From: Meconema thalassinum
Taxonomy: Eukaryota > Arthropoda > Insecta > Orthoptera > Tettigoniidae
Reading direction: 5' to 3'
Assembly: GCA_946902985.2 (NCBI GenBank)
Contig: OX336388.2
Coordinates: 291,502,526-291,566,525 of the forward strand
Length of the DNA: 64,000 bases
In this document: piece by piece, positions 12,025-21,979 of the stretch
Numbering within the stretch: position 1 is the stretch's first letter
How the letters are laid out: the number at the start of each line of letters is the position of its first letter
Translations under genes and position numbers: made by a program
The notes under the pieces: model-generated
Seen by the model: only the letters and a program-made list of their open reading frames with translations
What the model was told of the DNA's origin: nothing
The model's database searches: none

Positions 12025-12279
12025 TTACAGTAGATGCTGAAAATGTTCCCCATCCGCTGCCAAAAATAACCGGCATCTCCTTATGAAGTTTCCGGTTACT
12101 CCGGTTAATTTAGCTTCAGTAAGGAAATAACGACATTTTCGTATAATTTTATTGTTTACTGAACCTGTACATTTGAATCTCTTAGCCAGTTGATTTATTG
12201 TCCGATTTATAGGAATGGGTCTCCCTGGAAATATCATTCGAAACTTTTTTCTTGTTCTAGCGCAGGTTATTAACGGCAC
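12025..12279 (-). pseudogene. DUF4817-like HTH protein, deleted copy (left arm)
   Basis: An open frame of 84 codons on the minus strand. It has CARTRKKFRMIFPGRP, then NRTINQLAKRFKCTGSVNN, the pattern of the DUF4817-type helix-turn-helix found near the start of many insect transposon-derived proteins (a charged helix, FPG, then a TI..L...F..TGS segment). Next comes LTEAKLTGVTGNFIRRCRLF and a terminal GEHFQHLL. In full-length relatives a long catalytic or linker region separates these parts; here it is gone. The true N-terminus (seen only in the right arm) is missing, and the frame opens with GTG. A DNA-binding remnant without catalysis is the most that can be claimed. Confidence 0.6.
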
Positions 12280-12488
12280 GTAGGCCTATTATGCAGACCT
12301 TCGCTCGACCTTGGTCGCCATTCCCCGGCACGTGGCCCCCAGCCGTATTGCCCGGGTATTCACTCGCTCTTCTGTAGACGTGTGAGCTCCGAGCTAATTG
12401 GGTGCTTCAGTGTTTTGTAAATCTACTGTGTACCGGTACTGTATATCATATTGTGTAGTGTTTTATAGTGATTGTGCATAGTGCTGTA

Positions 12489-12797
12489 ATGCCTTATGTG
12501 AAATATTCGTTACGTGAACGAGTATATCTGCACAATACGTACATAAAGTGCAGAAAATCGTGCGCTAGAACAAGACAAAAGTTTCGAATGACATTTCCAG
12601 GGAGACCATTACTATAAATTGGACAATACATCAACTGGCTAAGATATTCAAACGTACAGGTTCAGTAAACAATAAAAATAGACGAAAATGTCGTTATTTC
12701 CTTACTGAAGCTAAATTAACCGAAGTAACCGGAAACTTCATAAGGAGATGCCGGTTATTTTTGGCAGCGGATGGGGAACATTTTCAGCATCTACTGT
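12489..12797 (+). pseudogene. DUF4817-like HTH protein, deleted copy (right arm)
   Basis: ATG at 12489 begins MPYVKYSLRERVYLHNTYIK, the expected start of a DUF4817-type HTH, and continues CARTRQKFRMTFPGRP. A one-base loss relative to the left arm brings a TAA at 12615-12617. Downstream the other frame still reads KCRYFLTEAKLTEV, then RRCRLFLAADGEHFQHLL, ending with TAA near 12797. It is a broken mirror copy of the left-arm gene. The spacer 5' of the ATG would be the shared promoter region of both arms if they were ever transcribed. Confidence 0.6.
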
Positions 12798-13045
12798 AAG
12801 CATGGTGAGTAAAAATGCATAATACTGATTTTAAGTGCGGTATTCTGCCGTACATACGCGCGCGCGGTCGCCGGGAACTGAGCCGTCACTGGCGGAGCGC
12901 GTGAGCGAGAATGTTCTTGCCAAGTAAATATAAATAACCTGTATAAAAAAAGAATTTTTCGAATCGGACTGGTAGTTCCAGAGATTAGCTCGTTTAAACA
13001 CATAAACACACAAACTCTTCAGCTTTATTATACTAGTATAGATTA

Positions 13046-13370
13046 TGGGGTTACCGACAGCAGTGGCTACGCTGGCTAAAGTGCAGCATTAGGTCATGGG
13101 GCCAAGCTCTCTGCTGTCTCGGTAGACGCGTGGGTTCGAGCCCCACCATCGGCCGTCCTTGAAATGGTTTTCCGTGGTTTCCCATTTTCACCAGGCAAAT
13201 GCTGGGACGGTACCTTCTGACAGGCCACGGCCGCTGCCTTCCACATTCTTGCCAAGTTTCATTCACCTTCATCCATTCCATCTCTCATATCGACGCGCAG
13301 GTCATCCACGGGCGTCGACTAGATAGACCTGCACTCGGCCTCTCCAGAGGTCACACGACAACAAAAATAT
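13046..13370 (+). repeat. tRNA-derived SINE (type A)
   Basis: The head has an A-box-like TGGCTACGCTGGCTAAAGTG and a B-box GGGTTCGAGCCCC (13132-13144). The body has GGTTTTCCGTGGTTTCCC followed by CAGGCAAATGCTGGGACGG and a GCCACGGCCGC segment. This is the layout of a Pol III SINE of a type seen widely in insects. It is not a functional tRNA: no acceptor stem closes it. Confidence 0.75.
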
Positions 13371-13870
13371 GGGTTTTAAAGCCATTTTTAGTGCTGCCTT
13401 AGTAAACAAAAGTTTAGTGCTTTTCAGTCGGTCAACACTAATGTACCCAAATAAGATGGGTTATTCCGTAATCCTGAAAATATTACATAAGATTAATAAA
13501 TACACTAGGATGACCAGTTTCGATCGTCAAGCGATCATCATCAGATCCATTACACTTAGGCTATAACATCTATGTTTAAGAATACAGGTGAAAATATTTA
13601 CAATATGTACAATTATTTAGGTGCAGTATTGGTAATGCAACTGTCGGTGTATGCTAACTGCAGTATATATGATGTTAGGTGAAATGCTAAATGGTGATAG
13701 ATATCCGGAGTTTGTAATTTGGAGTGATTATATGGTTGTAAAAAATCAACTATGGTTAAACTGTAATATTAGAGGCTGATACTAATCTGGTTGTCTTCCT
13801 TGCTGGAGCTACGCGAAGTTTCGTGTTCACTGTAACTCCAAGTGTGGTCGACTGTCGGATTTCACTGTAA
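13371..13870 (+). repeat. Repeat family P, copy 1
   Basis: Shares about 480 bp with 30820-31320. Landmarks: GTGCTTTTCAGTCGGTCAAC (13418-13437), a hairpin GATCGTCAAGCGATC (near 13520), and ATACAGGTGAAAA. The inverted right end present in copy 2 is absent here, so this copy is truncated. No protein is recognisable. The frame of about 99 codons in the minus direction at its right margin is not supported by any domain. Confidence 0.7.
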
Positions 13871-14104
13871 CAAGATGCGAAGAGAACATCCGTCTCCACA
13901 AGTCGCACGACAAGGACGGATCTGACGTCGAGCCTCATGTGCCATACAAAATCCACATTTCGCCTTTGTGCGATGTAAGTTCTTAATATCAGCAAAAATT
14001 CGTAAATAATTTTAAATAATTTCCAGAGTGTCCAAAACATGTATAAATTTTCCATAAATACAGTTTAGCACAATTATTATTTCCCGCTGAGTTCAAGGAG
14101 TTTA

Positions 14105-14460
14105 CATTCAAGTAGGGTGCATTAAGAGCGTTAAAAATCCCTCAGTATGCCTTCCTTCGGAGGGGAAGTAAAGCTGGTGGTCCCATGTCATAGATTTATG
14201 GCATGTAAAAGATCCGACCACAGTGTAAACTTGTGTGAAGCTAAATTGTTAGGTTAGATTTCGTCGGAACGTTCTATCAGAGTTCCAACGTTCACCACTA
14301 GGTATCATTGATATCTGGTAGCGAAAGTTGGAACTACTTGAAATTGAACGGTACTTGTAGTTCACCCTAATAAGGGTGTCCGCTGGAAGCAGCTACAGAC
14401 TCAGGCGAGCCGAACTTGCCCTCGGACACTCCCGGCACTAAAAGCCATACGGTAAATAAA
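14105..14460 (+). repeat. SINE family S, copy 1 (5' truncated)
   Basis: Begins at AAGAGCGTTAAAAATCCCTC, lacking the tRNA-like head. It continues through CTTCCTTCGGAGGGGAAG and ends with GGCACTAAAAGCCATACGG and an AATAAA-like tail. This 3' end variant is shared with copy S5. Confidence 0.75.
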
Positions 14461-15298
14461 AAGTTAATAGTGCTGTTCCAATAGTGCTGCGCCTTCTTCA
14501 GATTATCTTGGTGTCCAATTGCCAAATCGAACATGCACTATCGTGTGCAATGTAAACTAAAAACACTGAATACGTAATTTTACATTAATAATTAAAATAT
14601 GTAAAACAAATGTCATTATGATCAGATATGTAACAATAAAATGATAGCTAAAGACGGCCTGGCATCGAGCTGACAACTCCATCCCATCTAGTGCTAGCCT
14701 CTACCTTCCACTACTCCATGGCCTGTACGGAGTTGGCTTTGCTGATCTAATTCGTGGACATTTATCATTTTAAGTTATGTATAAGCAAAGGGAAAACATA
14801 TGTATTTACATAATGATCGGTCTAGGTTGTGAAGATTCGGGTACGTTCTTATTGCCCCGTTGCGCATGTCTGTTTCAACGAGGAACAGCAGACTGCCCCG
14901 CTGGTCTGTCTGTCTCGAGGGGATGAATGATCGGTTGCGGTCGTGAGTATTCGGATGGTTTCGTTAGCCCCGCTGGTCTGTCTCTAAACACTAGTAATCA
15001 TTTAAAATCACTTAATCTTAATCTTAATAGGCCTACTGTACTTAGTTCCGTGATGATATCCCCAGCCGTTGTAACGTTATGCCGCATGGAGGGTTAGCCA
15101 ATGCATTTCTTTTTTAATTTCAGTTCCCTACTACGAACTCTGTTAATAAAAAAGATATAGTTTCAGATTTTTATGGCGTTCAGAATCCTAATGTTCTTAT
15201 CGTTCTTCAGGTTTAAAAAAATGAAATGGTATAGCCTCTTACAGAGATAGATGGAAACTCGGTAGTCACGTCTTGAGCGTTGGCGTGCTGGGAGACCA
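14461..15298. other. No gene recognised
   Basis: Non-coding. Two related segments carry GATCGGT..GTGA..ATTCGG and CCCCGCTGGTCTGTCT (about 14815-14990), an imperfect direct repeat of roughly 90 bp. Confidence 0.45.
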
Positions 15299-16593
15299 AA
15301 TAGCTTATAAAGATAATAGCGGAAACTCCTCGCCAAAACAGGAGACAGCGCTACCCAGCACTGCCTAGCGGTCCGAGTTGGCAACGTAAGACCAGCTGAT
15401 TTACAACCGTGAGATCCAACCAAACAATTATAAGAAATTATTGACCTGTGAATGATCTAATTATCCAATTATAATGGTTGGTACGGGGAGTATTTGTGCT
15501 ATATATGGCTGTAATAATTATAAACAACAACGTGACCCAAAATCTTTCTTTAGGTTCCCAAGAAATTATTGTAAACAAGTAGCCTACCATTACACTGATA
15601 GTTCGGTTTTCTTTTAATACAGAATGCTTTTACAATACATATATTTTAGCATATAATTTAGCATATTTTAGCCTGTTCTTTATTTATTTATAGATGCACG
15701 CTGTGGGTTATTCGAAGCCGTAGAGCTGACTTAGATGACGTATTGAAAGGAATGGCCCAGAACATTTAAACAGAACTCGTGTTGTATGCTCAGACCACTT
15801 TGTGGAGAAAGATTTCAGGAACAAAAACTTGTTAAGTCAAGGGTAAGATCTTTGTAGGTTGTTGATGGCCTAATGTTAATATTGAAATAAGAGCCTTTAT
15901 AAAACGTGGTGACTCTACGGTACAGTAGGCCTAAAATTTAACAACTTGCTTCAATATTCCCGATTGAAAGTGTACGTAGTTATTTATTGTTGTTATAAGG
16001 GGCGGAACAGCGAGGTCATCTGCCTCTAAAGTGTACGTATTGTACTATTAAAGCAAAGGAGGTTGGTGTAATCGAACAAGTTCAGAAACACAAATTTTAA
16101 TTTTACTGACTTTATTAGGAAATACGTTATATAAGAAGGTAACTGTTTTTTTAAATGTAATTAAGCGTGTTCAACTCGTTTTTAAATACCAGTATGTCAA
16201 AAAGGATGGATTAAAACCAATATGCTAATATTTCCTTGTAATTTTCAGTATTTGGCCTGGTGCAGTGCCTTCAGTTCTACTGCCTATGGCAAAGCAAACC
16301 ATATGCAGAAGCAGTCCAGTATTTAGAATTCTCTATAAATATCGTACAGAACCAAGTATCTTTTGTTTCTTTTAACACTAATCTTTAAATTATTTGCTGC
16401 CTAAATATCAAGCCGAGACATATGTTAACTTCACAATGCAATTTCGGTCGTTGCGCACTCAAAAATGCTAGCTGTGGGTGGCAAGAAGAGTAATGCTGTC
16501 AACTCGCACCAAGAGATGGCACTGTGATCGCTGTCTCCAGGCGAGCGCATGCTTTTACGGCCGAGTTTCCGCTATTATCTTTATAAGCTACTA
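15299..16593. mobile_element. Inverted-repeat-ended transposon relic with THAP fragment
   Basis: The termini TAGCTTATAAAGATAATAGC (15299 on) and its complement (ending about 16593) are followed inward by GGAAACTC and a shared GGAGACAGCG, giving roughly 100 bp of diverged inverted repeat. Between them, on the plus strand just inside the left end, lie THAP-domain gene pieces. THAP domains are found in P-element-type and related transposases, so a P-like element is a fair guess. I found no flanking target duplication. The region also holds a copy of the GGGGCGGAAC motif (15982-16026). Confidence 0.5.
15474..15848 (+). pseudogene. THAP-domain gene fragment, probably two exons
   Basis: The ATG near 15474 starts MVGTGSICAIYGCNNYK, ending FFRFPRN: a THAP start with the first Cys pair (C-x4-C) and the FRFP motif. 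A GT-AG-like gap (donor GTAAAC near 15570, acceptor TTTATAG near 15694) leads to a second piece reading SRRADLDDVLKG and then, after a frame change near 15765, RTRVVCSDHFVEKDF. CSDHF supplies the second Cys and the His of the C2CH zinc site. The domain would bind DNA. The phase does not fit cleanly and there is a TAA after the second piece, so it is degraded. No catalytic region follows. Confidence 0.6.
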
Positions 16594-16772
16594 GATGAAA
16601 CCCGTCAAAACATGACGGACAATGGAAAACAAATTTACTGAAGAAGCTTCTTATATAAGTTACATTCTTTGTACGATTACGTTTTAGCACTATTGCAACT
16701 TTAAGGGCGTCAAAAGATAGCACTCTCAGCATTGCAACATATTGCTGGTCATGACTGAAAACGTGATGAGGT

Positions 16773-18528
16773 CATCATCATCTTGCACAGTTTCCAGCCA
16801 CTGGCCGGGTCTGTTTGGAACACAAGCCTCTCCAACGTCTTCTGTCTTCCCACCATCTCTCAGCCTCCACCCTTGTCCAGTCTTCTCCTCTCTTCTTCAC
16901 GCTTTCTTCCACCCCCTTCAGCCACCTGTATCTCGGTCTCCCTCTTGGTCTCTTTCCTTCCCACTTCGTCTCGTGTATCCTCCTGGGTATCCTCTTCTCC
17001 TCCATTCGTTTTACATGTCCATACCATCTAAGTCTAGATTTCTCTATACCATCCTGTAATGGTTCCTCCTTCATTAATTCTCTGGTCCTCTCATTTCTTA
17101 TTCTGTCCCTCTTTGTAGCTCCAATACTGCTTCTCAAGAACCTCATCTCACTGGCCTGTATTTTGCTCTTCTCCCTTCCTTTCATAACCCAGGTCTCCGA
17201 GGCATACGTCAGGATAGGGACATAGTACGATATATGATCTACTTGCTGTTCTGAGGGACATCCCTGCTCCATAACATGCTTCTCACACTCCTCCGGAATG
17301 CTTCTGCCTGTCTCCCCCGCTCATTTATTTCTCTACCGTTTCTTCCATTCTCTTGTATCAGGCTTCCCAGATACTTGAAACTCTCCACTTTCTTCAGCTG
17401 TTCCCCACCAATTGTTATTCCCGTTGTGGTTCTTTCCTTCTTCCTTGTTGTGATCACCATCTCACTCTTATTTATGCTAAATTTCATCCCATATCCTTGT
17501 ATTATTCCTTCCCACACGTCCAACTGTTCCTGTACCTCCTCCTCCTTGTTTCCCCAAATCATCAAATCATCTGCAAACACCATTGCTTTCATCTTTCCGT
17601 CCCCAATTACTTGTGCCACTCGGGTCATTATGTCATCCATCACCACAATGAAAAGTAACGGTGACAGTGCACTTCTTTGTTTCAGGCCGTTTCTCTGTTC
17701 CACCCAGTCCGATCTCTCTCCTCCCACTTTCACACAGCTCACGCTTCCCTTGTACATCTCTTTTATCCTCCTTATAGTCCATTTTTCTACTCCTCTATCC
17801 CCCAGGGACTTCCATACTTTGTTTCTGCATACACTGTCATATGCTTTCTCAATGTCCAGGAAGGTCATCAGTAGATCTGTTCCATACTCATAGTGCTGTT
17901 CTTGTAACTGACTTACAGCAAAAATCAAATCCACTGTGGACCTTCCTGCTCTGAAGCCATGTTGTTCTTCCCTCATCCCTCCTTCTATCCTTGTCCTAAT
18001 TCTCCTTTCTAAAACTTTCTCAAACATCTTTGCACAATGACTCATCAGTGTTATTCCCCGATAATTTCTGCATTCTCTTCTACTACCTTTCTTGAAGATT
18101 GGGACAATTATTCCCTTTTTCCAGTCCTCTGGGGTCTTCCTTTCCTTCCATGCTGCCTTCATCACTCGGTACAACCTTTGTATCCCCACCTCTCCTGCTG
18201 CTCTCACCATCTCCACACTCAACTCATCCACACCCGGTGCCTTCCCTCCTTACATCTTCCTCACTGCATCTTCCACTTCTTTCCATGTTAAGTCCTTTTC
18301 GGTTTGCAGTTCATCTACTGTACCTCTTCCCCGATTTCTTCTTCCTCGCCGTGGTTTCCATTTGGGTTCAGGAGTTCTTCAAAATATTCTTTCCACATTT
18401 TCTTCAGTTCTTCCCTATTTTCTATCCCTTGTCCCCTTTTGTTCACCATTCTGACATAATCCGTAGGATCCTTCCGCCTCTTATTCTTTACCATCCCATA
18501 CAGGACCTTTTTTGTACCTTCACTATCC
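16773..18528 (-). mobile_element. RTE-like LINE, 5' truncated, 30-bp target duplication
   Basis: The element lies between two 30-bp direct repeats (16743-16772 and 18529-18558) that differ at one base, a target site duplication. Its 3' end, at the left, is GTGCAAGATGATGATGA, a short GATGAT tail rather than poly(A). The right end is cut off in the region before the RT, as in usual 5' truncation. The insertion site is inside an open frame on the same strand. Confidence 0.85.
16778..18526 (-). pseudogene. LINE ORF2: linker, reverse transcriptase and C-terminal region
   Basis: Three frame segments, from right to left. At 18526-18315, a linker (KKVLYGMVKNKRRKDP, EYFEELLNPNG). After a frame change and a TAA near 18252, at 18231-17239, the RT: FKKGSRRECRNYRGITLM, EEQHGFRAGRSTVDLI, LDIEKAYDSV, GLKQRSALSPLLF and MVFADDLMIW with FADD near 17570. 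Usual copies have GLKQG, so the arginine is probably damage. After another frame change near 17250, the C-terminus to 16778: LTYASETW, FLRSSIGATKRDRIRNE, LRWYGHVKRM and GKRPRGRPRYRW. That C-terminal pattern fits RTE-type LINEs. No endonuclease is left. Confidence 0.85.
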
Positions 18529-18558
18529 TGCTGGTCATGACTTAAAACGTGATGAGGT

Positions 18559-19745
18559 AAATAGCCCAATACGTTCAAGAGTTTCTCCTTGAGCTTGATT
18601 GATTGTGATAAAGTAGGCCGAGCGAATAGGACATTGTTGCCTATTAAAAGAAAATGTACTGTACCTGCAAGTGTTTTATCGGAAGGTGTTAAATCAAGTC
18701 GTAGGATTTGAGATCTCTGCCTAATATTACTGCACCTATTATATCCGAATCCAAGCAATTTCTTACATATTTCTTACAATTAATATATTACCATATATGA
18801 GTCCTTGGGAAACGTTCAGATTTCTAAGGAGCATAACTATGGCTCAAACGTTCGGAGTATGTGGAGGCGAATCACTTAATTCCAAGGAATTGAAAAATTC
18901 AATAATAGGGAAATTAAGTAGCTGGCTTTCATCTTCAGTATCCAATCTGTTAACGCTGATGTATGTGTTTGAACTACTGGATATAAGTTCAATGACTTTT
19001 AAATTAATATCATTACATTGTTGCAGGTTGGCAAATATTTTATATTCTAGCAGATCAATTTTACCCTCACAACAGTAAAGACCAAAGTAACCACGCATAG
19101 ATTTTACGCAAGAGAAGTACAATGTAGAACAATGTTTACATTTGATCGTCAAAGACCTTACAGTACACTGTACTGCATAATATCTGGAATTGTTTCTGAA
19201 ATGGCCTATTTATATTGGATTTTAAATGTGGCTTCGTATTATTCGATAACACTATAGTGTCCTGCAATAACGGAGCCGCTAAATATTACATGGCAAATAA
19301 TATTTCCATTGCCGAAATCAACTGCGTAGTTAGACTCAGTACTCTAAACAAATAATCATTAAACAATTGTCTTATACAATGAAGTTCAACATGACCGTCC
19401 AGAGACTTTCATACTCAAGTTGGTTGGTGAGGAGAATGCGATGAGACTGATCGCTTAAAATAAATTCCTTATAATTGTTCCTGCCAGCGAATTTTTTTTG
19501 CGATAGCTTGAAAATGCAGCTCAGAATGACGTTCTTCATTTTGTTATAAACAGTACGAAACTGCTCTAAATAAGCAATTTCCATCACCTGTTATAGGTTA
19601 TGACAGTACATTTTGCAGGGGAACATAGAATCACTTCGCCAACTACTGGAACGACCATAGGCCTATACTCAATACTCACTTCGGCAGTCACCCTAATGGA
19701 GGCAGTTTTTGAATTATATGTCCCGTGCATGTCAAAAATCGTATT
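18559..19745 (-). other. Non-repeat stretch with unrecognised minus-strand frames
   Basis: Three minus-strand frames stand out: 18758-18559 (running into the LINE target site), 19152-18844 (102 codons, starting MTIKCKHCSTLYFSCVKS, with Cys pairs) and 19587-19372 (71 codons). I recognise none of them. The Cys-rich start of the second could be a zinc site. They could be exons of a degraded transposon or host gene, or chance. Confidence 0.3.
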
Positions 19746-19749
19746 AACA

Positions 19750-20125
19750 CATGGAGGCCCACCTATTCTTGTCTATCGCCCCGGAGACCCGGGTTACATT
19801 TCCTGCTCTGCCAAGAAATTGAATTCTGGTCTGAGGGCAAAAACGGGGCACATTCAGTCTCTTGAGGTATAACTAAGAAGAGGAAGGTTTAATTCCCACC
19901 TCGACAATCTTGGATGTGGTTTTCCGTGGTTTCCCACTTCCACCTAAGGCAAATACCGGGATGGTTCCTAACTTAATGCCTTGGCCGTCTCCTTGCCATT
20001 TACCACCTTAATTACAAATACACACAGTAATGCAGTCATCACAATAACACAGGTTATGAGAGAAAATTTCACACATACTCACCCAAGTACACGGGGCTGA
20101 GTGACCACAATGTCGGAGCCCTTCA
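19750..20125 (+). repeat. Type A SINE body with family S tail
   Basis: The type A core GGTTTTCCGTGGTTTCCC (19918-19935) is followed by a GGCCGTCTCCTTGCC segment. The 3' end is that of family S (ATGCAGTCATCACAATAACAC, then AAGTACACGGGGCTGAGTG). So two SINE types share a tail. Confidence 0.65.
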
Positions 20126-20616
20126 AACGAATTATGTTTGCCAAGTGTCTCTTATGGCGAAAGCAATTGTGGACACGCGCGAGTGCCTGGAAAACTACTT
20201 TTTTCTTTAATAATTTAAGAGTATATCGACGATGCATAATTATAACTTTTAGTCTAGGACGCTAATAACTTGACCACCGAAGCATTGGGAAGAAATTGCA
20301 ATATTATGGTACATAAACAACATAGCCTACAAATTCAACTGTCGGTTAATGTTCCTCAAAATTTCCCTTCTTAAATATTCCCCTCCTTTATAATTCTCCA
20401 TCACGTGAAAAGGTGCCATGTCTTGGGTTTTAAATATATCGATGCAGCGGTGCTGCCATCTGCTGTCAGTTACTGGAACTATATGGGCGATGTACTGCCA
20501 TCTGTTGTCAGTTATAGGAACTGATTGCAGATATTTAAACGGCGTACTGAGGACAACAGTTTGCTGTTTGGTTCACATGCTGTAATGCAATGGTAAAACG
20601 GAAATAAATCGTATTG
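20126..20616. other. No gene; short direct repeat
   Basis: Two 35-bp segments around GCCATCTG(C/T)TGTCAGTTA and GGAACT (about 20455-20520) are direct repeats. Otherwise nothing is recognised. Confidence 0.45.
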
Positions 20617-20704
20617 AGAGGGAATGTAGAAATATGTATCTTTTACAGACATAAAACCTTACTAATACTCCTTGATTAAACAATATTTCAATGGTAAAAA
20701 AAAA

Positions 20705-20793
20705 ACATATATCGGCGAGGGCTGGGATCGAACCGGCGATCCTAGTTACCACAGTCTGTCGCCTTAACCACATAGCTACTCGAGCAACCTTGA
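20705..20793 (-). repeat. tRNA-Ser/Leu-like SINE head, unit 1
   Basis: The minus strand has an A-box-like TAGCTATGTGGTTAAGGCG and a B-box GGTTCGATCCC. The GTGGTTAAGGCG..AGACT pattern resembles class II (Ser/Leu) tRNAs. The acceptor and D stems do not fold properly. Confidence 0.65.
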
Positions 20794-21164
20794 TCGGCAG
20801 CAGACGCAGCCATTCATTATCTTCAAAAGCTGCTGCCTGAAGGAAATAATCCATTTCATTATCCAAATAAATCAATGTTGCACATTCGTATATGTTCATA
20901 CTGTTATTATATTTTATTGCCAGAACTTGGTTAATGTATGTTTTCAATTACATGGAAGCTTATTAAATAACTTACATTTTAATGGAATTCTCACCGCCAT
21001 TTTGTCATGACCTCAGGCGAATTGTGCGCATGCGTGAGGGTCAAGAATTCTGCTATTTTCTATATTAATTCAAAAATATACCGAGAGGGAATGTAGAAAT
21101 ATGTATCTTTAACAGACATAAAACCTTACGAATACTACTTGATTAAACAATATTTCAGTGGTAA

Positions 21165-21258
21165 AAAAAATATCGGCGAGTGCTGGGATCGAACCGGTGA
21201 ACCTTGGAACCAGAGTCTGTCGCCTTAACCATATAGCTACTCGCGCACTTTTGGTCAG
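21165..21258 (-). repeat. tRNA-Ser/Leu-like SINE head, unit 2
   Basis: Same as in unit 1, with a B-box GGTTCGATCCC and more substitutions between the boxes. Confidence 0.6.
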
Positions 21259-21542
21259 GAGCAGACGCAGCCGTTCTTTATCATTTAAAGCCGCTGTCTG
21301 AAGGAAATAATCCATTTCATTATCCAAATAAATCAATGTTGCACATTCGCATACGTTCATACTGTTATTATATTTTATTGTCAGAACTTGGTTAATGTAT
21401 GTTTTCAATTACATGCAAGCTTATTAAATAACTTATATTTTAATGGACTTCTCACCGCCATTTTGTCATGACCCCAGGCGGATTGTGCGCATGCGTGAGT
21501 GCCAGGAATTCTGCTATTTTCTATATTAATTTAAAAATATAC

Positions 21543-21979
21543 CGTAATATATTTGTTTATTTTAGAGACACTCTGCAAATCTAGAGGCCAAGAGCTTTCG
21601 TTAGAGTGCTCTACGAAGTAAATCGGTTCTGTCGTTCTCTCAATCTCGTGGTAACAAAAATCACCTTACTGTTTTAAATATATAGATTTGGGGAGACGGC
21701 TATGCCATGCCGTCATCAGTTTATTTTCTGACTTTATTAGCCTTTGCTCGAGTGCCTAAAGGCCGAAATCAGAAGAATGGGAAAGACTATCGAAAATTCA
21801 TGTAGCCAGCGGTCTATTCTAGGTCCTGGACCATGTGTATGCAAAATGTGGTTGAGATTGGTGGAACTGTGTAGACTTGTGTAGACAAACACACACATAC
21901 AATACAATACATACATACATACATACATACATACATACATACGGACTTTCACTTATAAGATTTGGTGCAAGTATTATTT
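21543..21979. other. No gene; (CATA)n microsatellite
   Basis: A CATA tract lies at about 21905-21942. The rest is unremarkable non-coding DNA. Confidence 0.6.

Larger units (their letters stand above)
11879..12946. mobile_element. Head-to-head inverted duplication of an HTH mini-transposon
   Basis: The left arm (about 11879-12275) and right arm (about 12548-12946) are inverted copies with scattered differences, separated by a unique spacer of about 270 bp. Each arm carries, reading outward, a fragment of a small transposase-like gene. It ends in a shared outer segment (TTCTCGCTCACGCGCTCCG on the left, its complement on the right). The gene pieces fuse a DUF4817-like helix-turn-helix N-terminus to a short C-terminus ending in GEHFQHLL, so each unit looks internally deleted before it was duplicated. 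Confidence 0.75.
10943..13045 (+). mobile_element. Element with TTCGCCCGG head and CTTCAGC tail, host of a nested insertion
   Basis: The left end (ACTAGCAGTGGTGCCCGGCT, then TCGCCCGG) and right end (CAAACTCTTCAGC, then TTTATTATACTAGTATAG, about 13009-13042) match terminal signatures that I recall from a widespread insect repeat with a GGCTTCGCCCG head. A second, truncated head lies at 49137. No coding region of its own is recognised. Inside are a GGT microsatellite and the inverted-duplicated mini-transposon at 11879-12946. The pairing of these two ends into one element is inferred. Confidence 0.45.
20617..21542. repeat. Tandem duplication of a ~463-bp unit
   Basis: Unit 1 (20617-21080) and unit 2 (21081-21542) both start GAGAGGGAATGTAGAAATAT and end AAAAATATACC. 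They differ at scattered bases and by a shorter A-run in unit 2. Each holds, on the minus strand, a tRNA-Ser-like SINE head. Open frames on the minus strand in both units (20947-20573, 21408-21109) align well but read through the tRNA-like part, so I do not call them genes. Confidence 0.85.

Noticed and set aside
13505..13550. Hammerhead ribozyme in family P (minus strand CTGATGATG ... CGAAAC around a GATCG/CGATC stem)
   Set aside because: The two core strings are there, but an extra base separates the core from the stem, and I find no partner strands for stems I and III or a cleavage site.
16742..18545. Several long plus-strand frames over the RTE-like LINE
   Set aside because: They are antisense to a clear reverse transcriptase and have low-complexity Ser/Pro/Leu-rich content.
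20705..20793. Functional tRNA gene
   Set aside because: Boxes A and B are present, but stems do not pair and the sequence lies in a repeated SINE.
20573..21408. Two similar minus-strand proteins in the tandem duplication
   Set aside because: They read through a tRNA-like SINE head and have no domain; similarity follows from the DNA duplication.
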